Shown here piece after piece: positions 25,627-33,771 of a stretch of 64,000 bases of DNA. This stretch comes from Desulfonatronum sp. SC1. Its GTDB lineage: Bacteria > Desulfobacterota > Desulfovibrionia > Desulfovibrionales > Desulfonatronaceae. The stretch lies in the NCBI RefSeq assembly GCF_003046795.1, contig NZ_PZKN01000019.1, forward strand, positions 1-64,000, in the 5' to 3' direction. How positions within the stretch are numbered: the first letter of the stretch is position 1; each line of letters starts with the position of its first letter. The notes below the pieces were generated by a model. The model made no database searches. It was not told the origin of the DNA and saw nothing but the letters and a program-made list of their open reading frames with translations. A program made the position numbers and the translations under genes.

Positions 25627-25719
25627 ATGACCGATCCTTCCGTGGTTTGTTCAAGAAGGATTTCGATTTCGATTCAGTCGGAATATATCGAGAATCCGAA
25701 AACAAAAGAATCCCGCGAT

Positions 25720-27231
25720 TCACGGAAAAGCCCCTCGACCAGTGGTGATCATCTGGGCCACGCCCAGCGGGCTCCACTCCCATCCGGCGAACACCCCGGC
25801 GGCCAGGGAGAAAAAGGCCGTGGCCAGAGTGGGCAGCAGGAGCATCCACGGTGCCTCCCAGATTCCGCACCGGGCCTGCTCGCCGTCAAGCTCGGGCCCT
25901 TCGACGCAGGGCCGGAACCATGCCCGGTACAGAATGGGCAGAAAATAGGCGGCGTTGAGCAGGCTGCTGAGCACCAGGACCACCACCACCCAATCCTGCC
26001 CGGCCTGAATGCCGCCCTGGGCCAGGTACCATTTGCTGACAAACCCGGCCACCGGCGGAACCCCGATCATGCCCAGGGCGGCGATGGTGAACAGGGCCAT
26101 GGTCATGGGCATGGTCCGGCCCAGGCCGTCCATCTGGTCGATGCGGTGGATATTCCGGGACCGGGCGAAGATCCCGGCACAGAAAAACAGGGTGATCTTC
26201 ATGATCCCCTGGTGGACCAGATGGGCCAGCCCGCCCACCGTGGCCAGGGGGCCCAGGACAACCGCGCCCAGGGCGATGTAGGACACCTGACTGACCGTGG
26301 AATAGGCTAGGCGGCGTTTCAGCTCGTTCTGCATCAAGGCCCGCAGGGAGCCGAACAGGATCGTGGAGACCACCACCGCGGCCAGGGGCTCCAGCACTCC
26401 GAGCTCGGACGCGAAGTCCTTGCCGAAGACGTCCTGGACCACCCGGAGTACGCCGAAGGCACCGGCCTTGACCACGGCCACGGCGTGCAGCAGCGCGCTG
26501 ACGGGGGCCGGGGCGACCATGGCCGCGGGCAGCCAGCCGTGCAGAGGGACGAAGGCGTTTTTCACGGCCAGCCCGCAAATCAACAGAGCGAAGATGACCC
26601 GGGCCTCCCATGGACCGATGTGCTCCATGGCCCCCAGGACCCCACCGGAAACGAAATCAAAGGGGCCGGCCAGGGTCTGAAGTCCGACCACGCCCAGAAA
26701 CAGCACGGCCCCAGCGCCCATGGCGTACCACAGATACGTCCGCCCGGCGGCCAGGGCTTGCGGCGTCCCCTGGTGGATCACCAGGGGATAGGTAACCAGG
26801 GTCAGAAACTCGTAGAAGATGAAAAACGTGATCAGGTTTCCGGCCAGGGCCACCCCGGTGGACGCGGTCACGCACAGGCTGAAAAACCCGAAAAACCGGC
26901 TCCGATTCCTGGACCCTTCCAAATAACCCACGGCGTACAGAGTGGTCAGGAACCAGAGATTGCTGGACAGAGAGACAAAGGCCAGGGACAGCAGGTCCAC
27001 CTGCAAGACGAAGTCGAACCCCAGCCCCATGGTGAAACGCGCTTCGTACACGGCCCCCCGGACCAGCACGCCCCAGGCCATCACAAAAACCCCGACCACC
27101 TTCACAGTGGCCCCGGTCATGTTCAGGGCCGTGCGCCATCCGGAGCGCTCCTCGGGGAGGAGGAAGATGATCAGCCCGGTGATCAGGGAACTGCACAGCA
27201 CGATCAACGGCAGCCAGGAGGTCATGGTCAT
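25720..27231 (-). CDS. mrpD: Mrp-type antiporter subunit D (NuoN/NuoM-like), second copy
   Basis: 503 residues, about 14 membrane segments. Family stretches are SLSSNLWFLTTLYAVGYLEG, NLITFFIFYEFLTLVTYPLV, the conserved glutamate and lysine positions in FYEFLTL and CGLAVKNAFVPLHGWLPAA, RRLAYSTVSQVSY and LVHQGIMKITLFFCAG. These belong to the proton-antiporter M domain shared by MrpA, MrpD and complex I. Its start overlaps the stop of the preceding mrpD-like gene by 4 bp. Having two D-type subunits plus one further large subunit, and no single giant MrpA, matches the split Mrp arrangement seen in several anaerobes. Confidence 0.9.
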   Translation of the reverse strand: MTMTSWLPLIVLCSSLITGLIIFLLPEERSGWRTALNMTGATVKVVGVFVMAWGVLVRGAVYEARFTMGLGFDFVLQVDLLSLAFVSLSSNLWFLTTLYAVGYLEGSRNRSRFFGFFSLCVTASTGVALAGNLITFFIFYEFLTLVTYPLVIHQGTPQALAAGRTYLWYAMGAGAVLFLGVVGLQTLAGPFDFVSGGVLGAMEHIGPWEARVIFALLICGLAVKNAFVPLHGWLPAAMVAPAPVSALLHAVAVVKAGAFGVLRVVQDVFGKDFASELGVLEPLAAVVVSTILFGSLRALMQNELKRRLAYSTVSQVSYIALGAVVLGPLATVGGLAHLVHQGIMKITLFFCAGIFARSRNIHRIDQMDGLGRTMPMTMALFTIAALGMIGVPPVAGFVSKWYLAQGGIQAGQDWVVVVLVLSSLLNAAYFLPILYRAWFRPCVEGPELDGEQARCGIWEAPWMLLLPTLATAFFSLAAGVFAGWEWSPLGVAQMITTGRGAFP

Positions 27232-28814
27232 GGCCGGTCTCCGCCGAAATTCCCCATCAGTAACGCATCAAAGGGGGGGTCAAGCCCCATGTCTCGAAGC
27301 AGCAAAGTAATCACTTCCTCGGCCCGAAATCCGAACAGTACGCACAGCGCGGCCAGAAACAGCGCCGACAAAGTCATTAGAGCGGGCACGGGGCGCAGTT
27401 CCGGAACGCCGGAATTCTTCGAGAGCTGACTTTCATTGACCTCTCGACCGTCTTCTAGGCCGGCATTCGCATCATGCCCGCCCACCGGCACGAAGGTGAA
27501 GGAGAGGATCTTGAAGACATAGGCCGCGGTGAGCAGTCCGCCCAGGGCGATGACCACGGCCCACCACCATTGCCCGCTGGCCAGGGAGGCCTTAAGCAGC
27601 ATCCACTTGGCCACGAATCCGGCGCTGGGCGGCAGGCCCATCAGGCTCACCCCGGCCACGCCCAGGGTGAAGGTGACCACGGGCAACCGCCCGGCGATGT
27701 CCCGCATGGCCGCCAACTCGTCCGTGCCCATGGCCAGCAGCAGACAGCCCGCGGCCATGAACAGGGCCGCCTTGGCCAGCCCGTGGGAAAAAACATGGAA
27801 GACCGTGCCGGCCCAGGCCATACTCGCCCAGCCCTCGCTCCAGGCCGCTCCACCGGCGGGAGTGAGCAGGGCGAAGAGAAAAAACAGATACCCCAGTTGG
27901 CCCACCGTGGAATAGGCCACCAACAGCTTCAACCGGGTCTGACGCACGGCCTGCAGGGACCCCCAGAGCACGGCCGCGGCCCCCAGGACGCCCAGCAACT
28001 GCCCCGCCACCGGAGCCGTAACTTCCGGAAAGACCACGAACCATATCCGCAGCAACAGGAAAAACGACGCCTTGGTCACCATCCCGGAAAGGATGGCGCT
28101 GACCGGGGCCGGAGCACCGGCATGGGCCGGGGGCAGCCAGAAATGGAACGGCAGCAGCGCGGCCTTGATCAATAGCCCGCCGGTCATCAGCCCGAAGGCG
28201 ACCAGCACGGGGAGCGAACCATCCACGGCTTCGGCCAGCAGGAAAATGTCCAAATGGCCGGTCTGGGCGTACAACAGGGCCACGCCCAGGAGATAGATCA
28301 ACGACCCGAACATGGTCGCCAGCAGGTAGCGCAGGCCGGCCACCAGGGCGTCGTTGGTTCCGGAGAGCACGGTCAACCCCACGGCCCCCAGCCCGACCAT
28401 CTCCAACAGCACGTAGGCGTTGAACACGTCCGCGCTGAGATACACACCGTTCAAACCGCCCCAGAGCACCAGCCAGACAGGCCAGAAATAGGGCTCCATT
28501 CGCGCGTATTCCCGGCCCCGTCCGAAAAAAGCAAGGGCATAGACGCCCACCAGCAGACCGACGATGGACGTGAGCAGCAGAAACATCGCTCCCAGCCCGT
28601 CCAGATACAGCCCGATGCCCAAGGGCGCGGCCCATCCACCCAGGTCGACCCGAACCGGGCCGGAGTGCCAGACGTGGCGCAACAGCGGCAGACAGGTCCA
28701 GGCCGTGACCGCTGAGGCGGCCAGCCCGGCCCAGGCCACGGCCCGACCTCGAAGCAACAGGCAGGCCACGCCGCCCATGAACGGGACCAGAATCATCCAC
28801 GCCGCCTGACTCAT
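27228..28814 (-). CDS. mrpD: Mrp-type antiporter subunit D, first copy
   Basis: 528 residues, about 14 membrane segments. Marks: YLSADVFNAYVLLEMVGLGA (conserved glutamate), MTGGLLIKAALLPFHFWLPP (conserved lysine and HFWLP loop), HAGAPAPVSAILSGMVTKAS, LKLLVAYSTVGQLGYLFF and FSHGLAKAALFMAAG. This is the MrpD/MnhD or NuoN-like ion-translocating subunit. A polar insertion near 445-470 (around DGREVNESQLSKNSG) lies in a loop before the last segments. It overlaps its neighbours on both sides by 4 bp, so the central part of the operon is translationally coupled. Confidence 0.92.
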   Translation of the reverse strand: MSQAAWMILVPFMGGVACLLLRGRAVAWAGLAASAVTAWTCLPLLRHVWHSGPVRVDLGGWAAPLGIGLYLDGLGAMFLLLTSIVGLLVGVYALAFFGRGREYARMEPYFWPVWLVLWGGLNGVYLSADVFNAYVLLEMVGLGAVGLTVLSGTNDALVAGLRYLLATMFGSLIYLLGVALLYAQTGHLDIFLLAEAVDGSLPVLVAFGLMTGGLLIKAALLPFHFWLPPAHAGAPAPVSAILSGMVTKASFFLLLRIWFVVFPEVTAPVAGQLLGVLGAAAVLWGSLQAVRQTRLKLLVAYSTVGQLGYLFFLFALLTPAGGAAWSEGWASMAWAGTVFHVFSHGLAKAALFMAAGCLLLAMGTDELAAMRDIAGRLPVVTFTLGVAGVSLMGLPPSAGFVAKWMLLKASLASGQWWWAVVIALGGLLTAAYVFKILSFTFVPVGGHDANAGLEDGREVNESQLSKNSGVPELRPVPALMTLSALFLAALCVLFGFRAEEVITLLLRDMGLDPPFDALLMGNFGGDRP

Positions 28815-29149
28815 GGAATCGGCCCGTCTCGGGTAGTTGAAGTATCTTTGGCTTGGGCCTGACCCTGGGATTGCCCCTGGGCCTGATAAATCCGGCGCAA
28901 CAGGGCCAGGGCAAAAGCCGTGGCGCTGATGGCCACCACGATTCCGGTCAGGACCATGGCCTGGGGCACGGGGTCGGCAAAAACTCCCTGATTACGATAC
29001 GCCGTGCTGATCAGCAGCAGAAACACCCCTCCCGCGATCACGTTCAGGGCCATGATCTGCCGCAGCAGATGCCTGCGGGTGATCAGGCCGTGAACGCCCA
29101 GGCCCGCCAGCAGGGCCGCGGTAAGGGAGTACACCAGAAAGGTGGTCAT
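28811..29149 (-). CDS. mrpC: Mrp-type antiporter subunit C (NuoK-like)
   Basis: 112 residues with three membrane segments, the size and pattern of MrpC/NuoK. Recognisable stretches are GLGVHGLITRRHLLRQIMAL, NVIAGGVFLLLISTAYR and PVPQAMVLTGIVVAISATAF (PxPQALVLTxIVI is diagnostic). The C-terminal tail is unusually rich in Gln/Ala (AQGQSQGQAQAKD). It overlaps the preceding gene by one base and the following mrpD by 4 bp. Confidence 0.93.
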   Translation of the reverse strand: MTTFLVYSLTAALLAGLGVHGLITRRHLLRQIMALNVIAGGVFLLLISTAYRNQGVFADPVPQAMVLTGIVVAISATAFALALLRRIYQAQGQSQGQAQAKDTSTTRDGPIP

Positions 29150-30171
29150 TACTCGTCCACCACCAAAACCACGGCCACCAGCGCGGCCAGAGTCACGCCG
29201 ATGGACACGGTGGCCGCGGCCTCCAGGGCCAGAATCAGCGTACCGGCCCAGGCCGACGGATATTCCAGGGGAAAACCTTGCGGTGCAAGCGCTGTCAGCA
29301 CGGCCAGAAGCAGGATGGCCGCGAAGCCCACGACCACGCAGGAGAGCAAGGCGGTCCGAGACAGCCGGTCAACCGAAGGCAGGCCGGTCAGGCGCAGCAG
29401 GACCAGCCCGGCGGCCAGGACCACTCCGGCCTGAAAGGCCCCGCCCGGAGCGTGGTCTCCCAGCCAGAGCAGATACGCGGCGACCAGCACGACCAGCGGC
29501 CCCAAAAGGCCCACCAGCCGACGCGCAACGGGCGAAGCGGTCGGACGCATGGGCAGCCCGCGCAGGTCATGCGCCCCGCGAACGCCGAACACGCCCATCA
29601 GGGCCAGGAGCAGGACGCCCAGTTCCAGCCAGGTATCGTACAGCCGGAAGTTGAGCAGGACGGCGGTCACCGGATGCTCCACACCGGAGGAGCCCATTTT
29701 TTGAGCCACCATCCCAGCCAGTCCGGCCTCGTGACGCGGCAGTTCCAGCACCGCCAGAACCAGCAATGCGGTCAGGGCAACGGCCCCCAATCCGGCCACA
29801 AGGTAATGGAACCGGCTCGGGCAGGCCGCGACCTGATCCAGTCGGCAGGAGCCCGCGACAAAAGGCTCGTCGCCGGGGCCGCGTTCCTGAGAGGATTGGC
29901 CGGATTGACCAGATTGATCTGGGTGATCGGATTGGGGCTCGATACGCTTGAAGGTCCCGAACAGCAGCACCCCGGCCAACCCCGCGCCCACAGCGGCTTC
30001 GGCCAAAGCGATGTCCGGGGCCTGCAGGCGCACCCAGGCCAGGGCCAGAAACAAGCCGAAGGAAATGAACAGCACCGTGGCCTGGAACAAATCCGAGGCT
30101 TGCAGCAAGCGCCAACTGACCAGCAACAAAACCCCGGCCAGCAGCAGATCAAAGACCAGGGACAGGGTCAT
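29149..30171 (-). CDS. mrpB: fused DUF4040 + MrpB antiporter subunit
   Basis: 340 residues. The N-terminal third is a DUF4040/MrpB-N-like region (SDLFQATVLFISFGLFLALA, LQAPDIALAEAAVGAGLAGV), which in classical systems is part of the C-terminus of MrpA. A polar linker at about 75-105 (DQSGQSGQSSQERGPGDEPF) follows. The C-terminal two thirds is MrpB (VTAVLLNFRLYDTWLELGVL, GDHAPGGAFQAGVVLAAGLV). Fusing these two pieces gives a subunit linking the antiporter arms. It overlaps mrpG by 4 bp upstream and mrpC by one base downstream. Confidence 0.9.
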   Translation of the reverse strand: MTLSLVFDLLLAGVLLLVSWRLLQASDLFQATVLFISFGLFLALAWVRLQAPDIALAEAAVGAGLAGVLLFGTFKRIEPQSDHPDQSGQSGQSSQERGPGDEPFVAGSCRLDQVAACPSRFHYLVAGLGAVALTALLVLAVLELPRHEAGLAGMVAQKMGSSGVEHPVTAVLLNFRLYDTWLELGVLLLALMGVFGVRGAHDLRGLPMRPTASPVARRLVGLLGPLVVLVAAYLLWLGDHAPGGAFQAGVVLAAGLVLLRLTGLPSVDRLSRTALLSCVVVGFAAILLLAVLTALAPQGFPLEYPSAWAGTLILALEAAATVSIGVTLAALVAVVLVVDE

Positions 30172-30578
30172 GTTTCTGGGGGGTTGGGGTTTTGGGTTAT
30201 TTTGGGACTTATGGGACTTATGGGATTTGTGGGACGAGAGGGTCCGGAGCTGTTTTCGTGGGCTGCTTTGTCTCCGCTTGCTTCGCCGCCTTGCTCTTGA
30301 CCTAGGATGTTGCGGCCCAGCAGGAAGCAGATGGAAGAGCTGGCCGCCAAGGCCACCAGCCAGATCAGCAAAATTTTCAGGGCCGTGCTCACGGACCCGC
30401 TGGTAATCGTCAAGGCCAGGACGATCAGCCCCAGACCGAGGTTGTCGGCCTTGGTCAGGGCATGAATCCGACTCATGGCGTCCGGAAACCGCAGCAGTCC
30501 CAGCGTTCCGGCCAGGAAGAAAAACGCTCCGCTCAGGCAGAGCAGGACCGCCGACACCGTAACCACCACGTCGAACAC
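30168..30578 (-). CDS. mrpG: Mrp-type antiporter subunit G
   Basis: 136 residues when started at the GTG at 30578, which lies 4 bp after the mrpF stop and has GGAGGG upstream; the frame is open to 30638 but that would overlap mrpF. Three membrane segments and the family marks GTLGLLRFPDAMSRIHALTK ADNLG-type region and ILLIWLVALAASSSICFLLG identify MrpG/MnhG. The C-terminal 40 residues are a polar tail with repeated N-P-I-S-P words (SRPTNPISPISPKITQNPNP) encoded by a repetitive DNA stretch. Its 3' end overlaps the next gene by 4 bp. Confidence 0.92.
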   Translation of the reverse strand: MFDVVVTVSAVLLCLSGAFFFLAGTLGLLRFPDAMSRIHALTKADNLGLGLIVLALTITSGSVSTALKILLIWLVALAASSSICFLLGRNILGQEQGGEASGDKAAHENSSGPSRPTNPISPISPKITQNPNPPET

Positions 30579-30582
30579 GCCT

Positions 30583-30867
30583 CTACCCTCCGGCTCCGCC
30601 TCCGCCGCGCCCGTCGTTTTTCCGAGAATCGCGCACAAAGGCCATCACCGCCAGGACGGCCAGGACGGCGAAAACCATGGCCGCGTTACGCACGGCCGGG
30701 GCGTCGAAGGCCGCGGCCAACAGCAACAAGACGGCCACCCCGGTGGTCCCAAACAACTGAACCGCCACCAAGCGATCCTCCTGCCGTGGCCCCAAAAAAA
30801 CCCGAGCCAAACCGACGATCATGGTCAGCAGAAGAAAACAGGCCACGCCGAGATAGAAGGTTTGCAT
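30583..30867 (-). CDS. mrpF: Mrp-type antiporter subunit F
   Basis: 94 residues with three membrane segments. Family stretches are LLLTMIVGLARVFLGPRQED, RLVAVQLFGTTGVAVLLLLA and VRNAAMVFAVLAVLAVMAFV. It is the first antiporter gene of this cluster. Normally mrpE precedes or follows it closely; here the only intact mrpE is 23 kb away. A hypothetical gene ends 26 bp upstream on the same strand and may be part of the transcript. The tail is a short Gly-rich stretch. Confidence 0.92.
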   Translation of the reverse strand: MQTFYLGVACFLLLTMIVGLARVFLGPRQEDRLVAVQLFGTTGVAVLLLLAAAFDAPAVRNAAMVFAVLAVLAVMAFVRDSRKNDGRGGGGAGG

Positions 30868-30893
30868 GGGGGCCTCTAACTAAGTGTTGACCT

Positions 30894-31367
30894 CTACCCT
30901 ATTCGCAACTGAGCCAGGCTGGCGACGGCATTCTCGTTGCTGATGTCCGGCTTGATGATCAGTTCCAGCGTGGTCACGCCGGTGGCGTCCAGGTAGATGT
31001 TTTCACTCTCCTCCCGCATCCCGTCAGGACTGAAATTCCACTGTTGGCGCACGATGTCCGTGAAGGACTTGCCGTTGTCGGCGGACCAGCGCAGGACGAA
31101 CTCGTGGGTCCGTTCCACTTCGGATTCCTCGAAATGAATCCAGATTCTACGGAGACTCCGGGGTTCGTCGAAGAGAAATCGAATGGTCTGCTCTCCGGCC
31201 TTTCCGGCCCGCCACCCGGCGGAATGCCCAGGCAACAGGGCGTGTTCGATGGGATGCTTCGGATCTTCGGAGGTGATCTCCACTTCCGCGATATCCTCCA
31301 GATTCAGCCATTCCCCTTCCGGTGTCGTGGGGTCCGCGGCCCCGGACGAAACAATGCGTTTACGCAT
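30894..31367 (-). CDS. galactose-binding-fold-like hypothetical protein
   Basis: 157 residues, no signal peptide or membrane segment. The middle and C-terminal parts alternate short beta-strand patterns (QTIRFLFDEPRSLRRIWIHF, THEFVLRWSADNGKSFTDIV, TTLELIIKPDISN) of the kind found in carbohydrate-binding/discoidin-type (F5/8 C-like) jelly rolls. No catalytic motif is visible. It lies 26 bp upstream of mrpF on the same strand, suggesting cotranscription. Function unknown; ligand binding is inference from fold appearance only. Confidence 0.6.
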   Translation of the reverse strand: MRKRIVSSGAADPTTPEGEWLNLEDIAEVEITSEDPKHPIEHALLPGHSAGWRAGKAGEQTIRFLFDEPRSLRRIWIHFEESEVERTHEFVLRWSADNGKSFTDIVRQQWNFSPDGMREESENIYLDATGVTTLELIIKPDISNENAVASLAQLRIG

Positions 31368-31450
31368 AAAAAACCTTATTCCTTGACATGATTCATGATT
31401 GTTGCCAGCCGGTTACAAACCAATCCGGACCTTCCCACTTTCCAACCTTC

Positions 31451-31969
31451 CTACAACGTGACCTCGTCCTGAGCATCTCGTTGTTCACGGAATTCCTCAA
31501 TAGACTTCTCCCAGGCCTCGTTAAGCACGGAAAAAGCGTCCAGAAATCCCTCCCGCATCTGTTCCCAGGCCCCCGCCGAGGAGCTTTTCAGGGCGCCGAA
31601 TTTTTCCGCCAGCTCCACCCGTTGCCGCCGCAACTCCCGCATCGCAAGGCGCGAACGCTCCCGGGCGGCCTGACTCATCTCATCCCAGTTCTCTTCAATG
31701 GCTTTTTCCAGAGCGTCCAGGCGACGGTCCATATCCTCCAGGGCAGGCTTGGAGCGTTCAAGGGCCTTGTCCCGCTGCTCCGCGCCGTATCGACCCAGGA
31801 CACGGCCCAAATCCCGCATCTCCTCGCGGACTTCCTCAAAAGAGGCTTCACCCGGCGCCGTCCCGGAATTCGCGTTCCCGGACTGAGCCGAACAAACCCA
31901 GGGCATCCCGGCGAGCAGCATCGTGAAAAGGAAAACAGCAGGCAGTACTCTCATCATTCCAGCTTTCAT
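31451..31969 (-). CDS. exported coiled-coil protein, unknown function
   Basis: 172 residues from the ATG at 31969, which has GGAGG six bases upstream. A signal peptide (VLPAVFLFTMLLAGMPWVCS, then AQSG) is followed by about 130 residues of almost continuous charged helix with heptad spacing (RSKPALEDMDRRLDALEKAI, RSRLAMRELRRQRVELAEKF). The protein is predicted periplasmic and elongated. It shares composition and the motif AGAWEQMREGFLDAF / AGWEDLRKNLERSWE with the small coiled-coil protein at 33327, so both may belong to one stress-related family. Confidence 0.65.
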   Translation of the reverse strand: MKAGMMRVLPAVFLFTMLLAGMPWVCSAQSGNANSGTAPGEASFEEVREEMRDLGRVLGRYGAEQRDKALERSKPALEDMDRRLDALEKAIEENWDEMSQAARERSRLAMRELRRQRVELAEKFGALKSSSAGAWEQMREGFLDAFSVLNEAWEKSIEEFREQRDAQDEVTL

Positions 31970-32478
31970 GATCAACCTCCCGTTGTCGATGGAACAAGGA
32001 AATCTGTTCTATGTAAAAATACAATAATCCCAGAATGGTAGACGCCTTGATATTCAAAGTGTGTCTCCAGGGTGGGCCAATATCTGTCGAAATCGAAATC
32101 GCTATCGAAATCGGAGAATTATCAGAAATTGATTTCGATAGCGATTTCGATTTCGATACCGATCCGGATAGTGCCTGAGAATCGAGAACAAATCCGCCCT
32201 GGTCGATGGAACACGTTTCCGTGTCGTGAAATCGATGATAGCACTGGACCTCGTCAGGTCAAACCACACAACCCGCCTTGCCGTGAACGCCCGAAGCATC
32301 TGCGTGGAGACGTTAATTATTGATTATTTCGATGAATAACTGCAGATTCAATGCAAATTGGCAATATATCCGGAACATAGTCTAAATATCATCCTGAATC
32401 CGGAAATTCAGGGTTCGACAAACCGACTAGAAAAGTAAATAGGAATTATTCATATTTTCAACACTCAACCTCAATTCA
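31970..32478. other. intergenic region with giant palindrome and likely peroxiredoxin promoter
   Basis: This 509-bp gap separates the divergent coiled-coil protein gene and the peroxiredoxin gene. It contains the 70-bp palindrome at 32087-32156. AT-rich DNA from 32305 to 32465 is the likely promoter region of the peroxiredoxin gene, with a small hairpin CCTGAATCCGGAAATTCAGG at 32392-32411. No operator could be assigned with confidence. Confidence 0.5.
32087..32156. repeat. perfect 26-bp-arm palindrome built from hexamers
   Basis: The left arm at 32087-32112 and the right arm at 32131-32156 are exact reverse complements, separated by an 18-bp loop. Each arm consists of variants of the hexamer TCGAAA (or GATTTC on the other strand). 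Similar hexamer runs occur at 42311-42412 and, as a half element, at 25663-25700. Confidence 0.9.
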
Positions 32479-32484
32479 GGAGGA
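32479..32484 (+). promoter_or_regulatory. Shine-Dalgarno site deciding the peroxiredoxin start
   Basis: AGGAGG lies five bases before the ATG at 32489, an optimal arrangement. A second in-frame ATG at 32606, preceded by AGGAGA at 32593-32598, corresponds to the start of most peroxiredoxins, so two initiation sites are possible. Confidence 0.7.
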
Positions 32485-32488
32485 ACGT

Positions 32489-33220
32489 ATGGCGGATGAA
32501 AAACCCATTAACTGCGCCAGACCCACTGGCGGACTCGTTGGAGAGGACGCATCGGCAGAGCAGGCCGACACCCCGCAACCGCAACCGAACACAGGAGAGA
32601 AAAAAATGATGGTCCAGATTGGGCGCAAAGCCCCCGACTTTTCCGCTCCCGCCTATCACAACGGCGCCTTCACCTCGATCAAACTTTCGGACTACCTAGG
32701 CAAGTGGGTGGTGCTCTGCTTCTATCCGGGCGACTTCACCTTTGTCTGAGCGACCGAGATTTCGGCGGTCGCCGAAAAGCATGCGGAATTTGAAAAGCTG
32801 GGCGTTCAGGTACTTTCCATGAGCACGGACAGCATGTTCGTACACAAGATGTGGGTTGACCACGAGCTGTCCAAGATGGTCACGACTGGCAAGGTGCCCT
32901 TTCCGATGCTGTCCGACGCCGGCGGAAAGGTCGGCGAGGCCTATGGCGTGTACGACGCGGATGCCGGAGTGGACGTTCGTGGCCGCTTCCTGATTGACCC
33001 GGACGGCATTGTCCAGGGGTTTGAGGTTCTCACCCCTCCGGTGGGCCGCAATGTCGGCGAAACCTTGCGCCAGGTCCAGGCCTTCCAGCTTGTCCGCGAA
33101 AGCAAAGGCAGCCAGGCCACGCCTTCGGGCTGGAAACCTGGAAAGATGGTCCTCACTCCCGGTCCGGAGTTGGTCGGAAACGTATGGAAAGAGTGGAAAG
33201 TCCAGATGGCCTCTGAGTAG
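32489..33220 (+). CDS. selenocysteine-containing peroxiredoxin (in-frame UGA at 32747-32749)
   Basis: Read through the UGA, the gene encodes 243 residues. Peroxiredoxin (AhpC/TSA) marks lie on both sides of the codon: [20 protein letters not shown] and [13 protein letters not shown] before it, [20 protein letters not shown] and [18 protein letters not shown] after it. The UGA replaces exactly the peroxidatic cysteine of the FTFVCxTEI motif (residue 87, or 48 from the alternative start at 32606). The downstream frame is intact for 157 codons and a strong hairpin directly follows the UGA, so selenocysteine insertion is far more likely than a nonsense mutation. The usual resolving cysteine (VCPAGW-type motif) is absent: the stretch reads [11 protein letters not shown], so an external thiol reductant or another cysteine must regenerate it. 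The 39-residue N-terminal extension is polar. Confidence 0.92.
32750..32772 (+). promoter_or_regulatory. putative bacterial SECIS hairpin
   Basis: GCGACCG at 32750-32756 pairs perfectly with CGGTCGC at 32766-32772, leaving a 9-base loop AGATTTCGG. The stem begins with the base after the UGA, where bacterial SECIS elements recognised by SelB are located. The same bases encode the conserved ATEISAVA stretch. Confidence 0.7.
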
Positions 33221-33242
33221 GCTCGGACAAACCTGACACATG

Positions 33243-33280
33243 GAATGGACGGCAAAGCCGCGCGGCCTTGCCGTCCATTC
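33243..33280 (+). terminator. strong hairpin after the peroxiredoxin gene
   Basis: GAATGGACGGCAA at 33243-33255 is the exact inverse of TTGCCGTCCATTC at 33268-33280, with a GC-rich 12-base loop that can pair further (GCCGCGCGGC). There is no T tract, so termination may need Rho or the hairpin may serve both converging genes. Confidence 0.65.
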
Positions 33281-33326
33281 GCTGGATATCCATTACCGGC
33301 CCGGTCTCAAATTCGGAGACTGCCGT

Positions 33327-33644
33327 CTATTTGTCCGCGTCATCCCGGGCATCCCGCTCATATCGGGCCCTTGCCGCGGCATAGCCCTCCTTCAGCGCTT
33401 CCCAGGACCGTTCCAGATTTTTCCTGAGATCTTCCCAACCTGCCTCGCCGCCCTTGCGCAGCTCGGCGATCTTCTCCTCCATTTCGCCTCGTTTGGCCCG
33501 CAGAGCCTCGATCTGATCACGGTACTCGATCTCTTTTTCCGCTTTGACCTGCCTGGCCTTTGCCGCCAGCTTGTCGATGTCGACGTTCCATTCGTCGATT
33601 TTGGCCTTCAGCTTGCGAATGTAGGCTTCCCGATTTTCCAGCAT
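33327..33644 (-). CDS. small soluble coiled-coil protein (sll1863-type stress protein)
   Basis: 105 residues from the ATG at 33644 with GGAG just upstream; an upstream in-frame start at 33728 lacks support. The start MLENREAYIRKLKAKIDEWN is followed by continuous charged helix (VDIDKLAAKARQVKAEKEIE, RDQIEALRAKRGEMEEKIAE) and a Trp-containing end (AGWEDLRKNLERSWEALKEG). This matches the small helical proteins annotated as sll1863-family stress response proteins, whose biochemical role is unknown. It converges on the peroxiredoxin gene, with the hairpin at 33243 between them. Confidence 0.75.
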   Translation of the reverse strand: MLENREAYIRKLKAKIDEWNVDIDKLAAKARQVKAEKEIEYRDQIEALRAKRGEMEEKIAELRKGGEAGWEDLRKNLERSWEALKEGYAAARARYERDARDDADK

Positions 33645-33771
33645 GTTCACTCCATTTTTTTCAGTGCTCGACTTCGTCGCCCCCACCCCGCGACAAAATG
33701 CTCCAAAGCAAGCGTAGGGTATGCGCAAGGGGGAGGATGATCAACCGGAAGCACTTCCGCCGCCCGCGCCG

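Noticed and set aside
32489-32749. peroxiredoxin read as a nonsense-mutated pseudogene
   Set aside because: The TGA hits only the catalytic Cys position, the remaining 157 codons are intact and conserved, and a hairpin directly follows. Selenocysteine is the better explanation.
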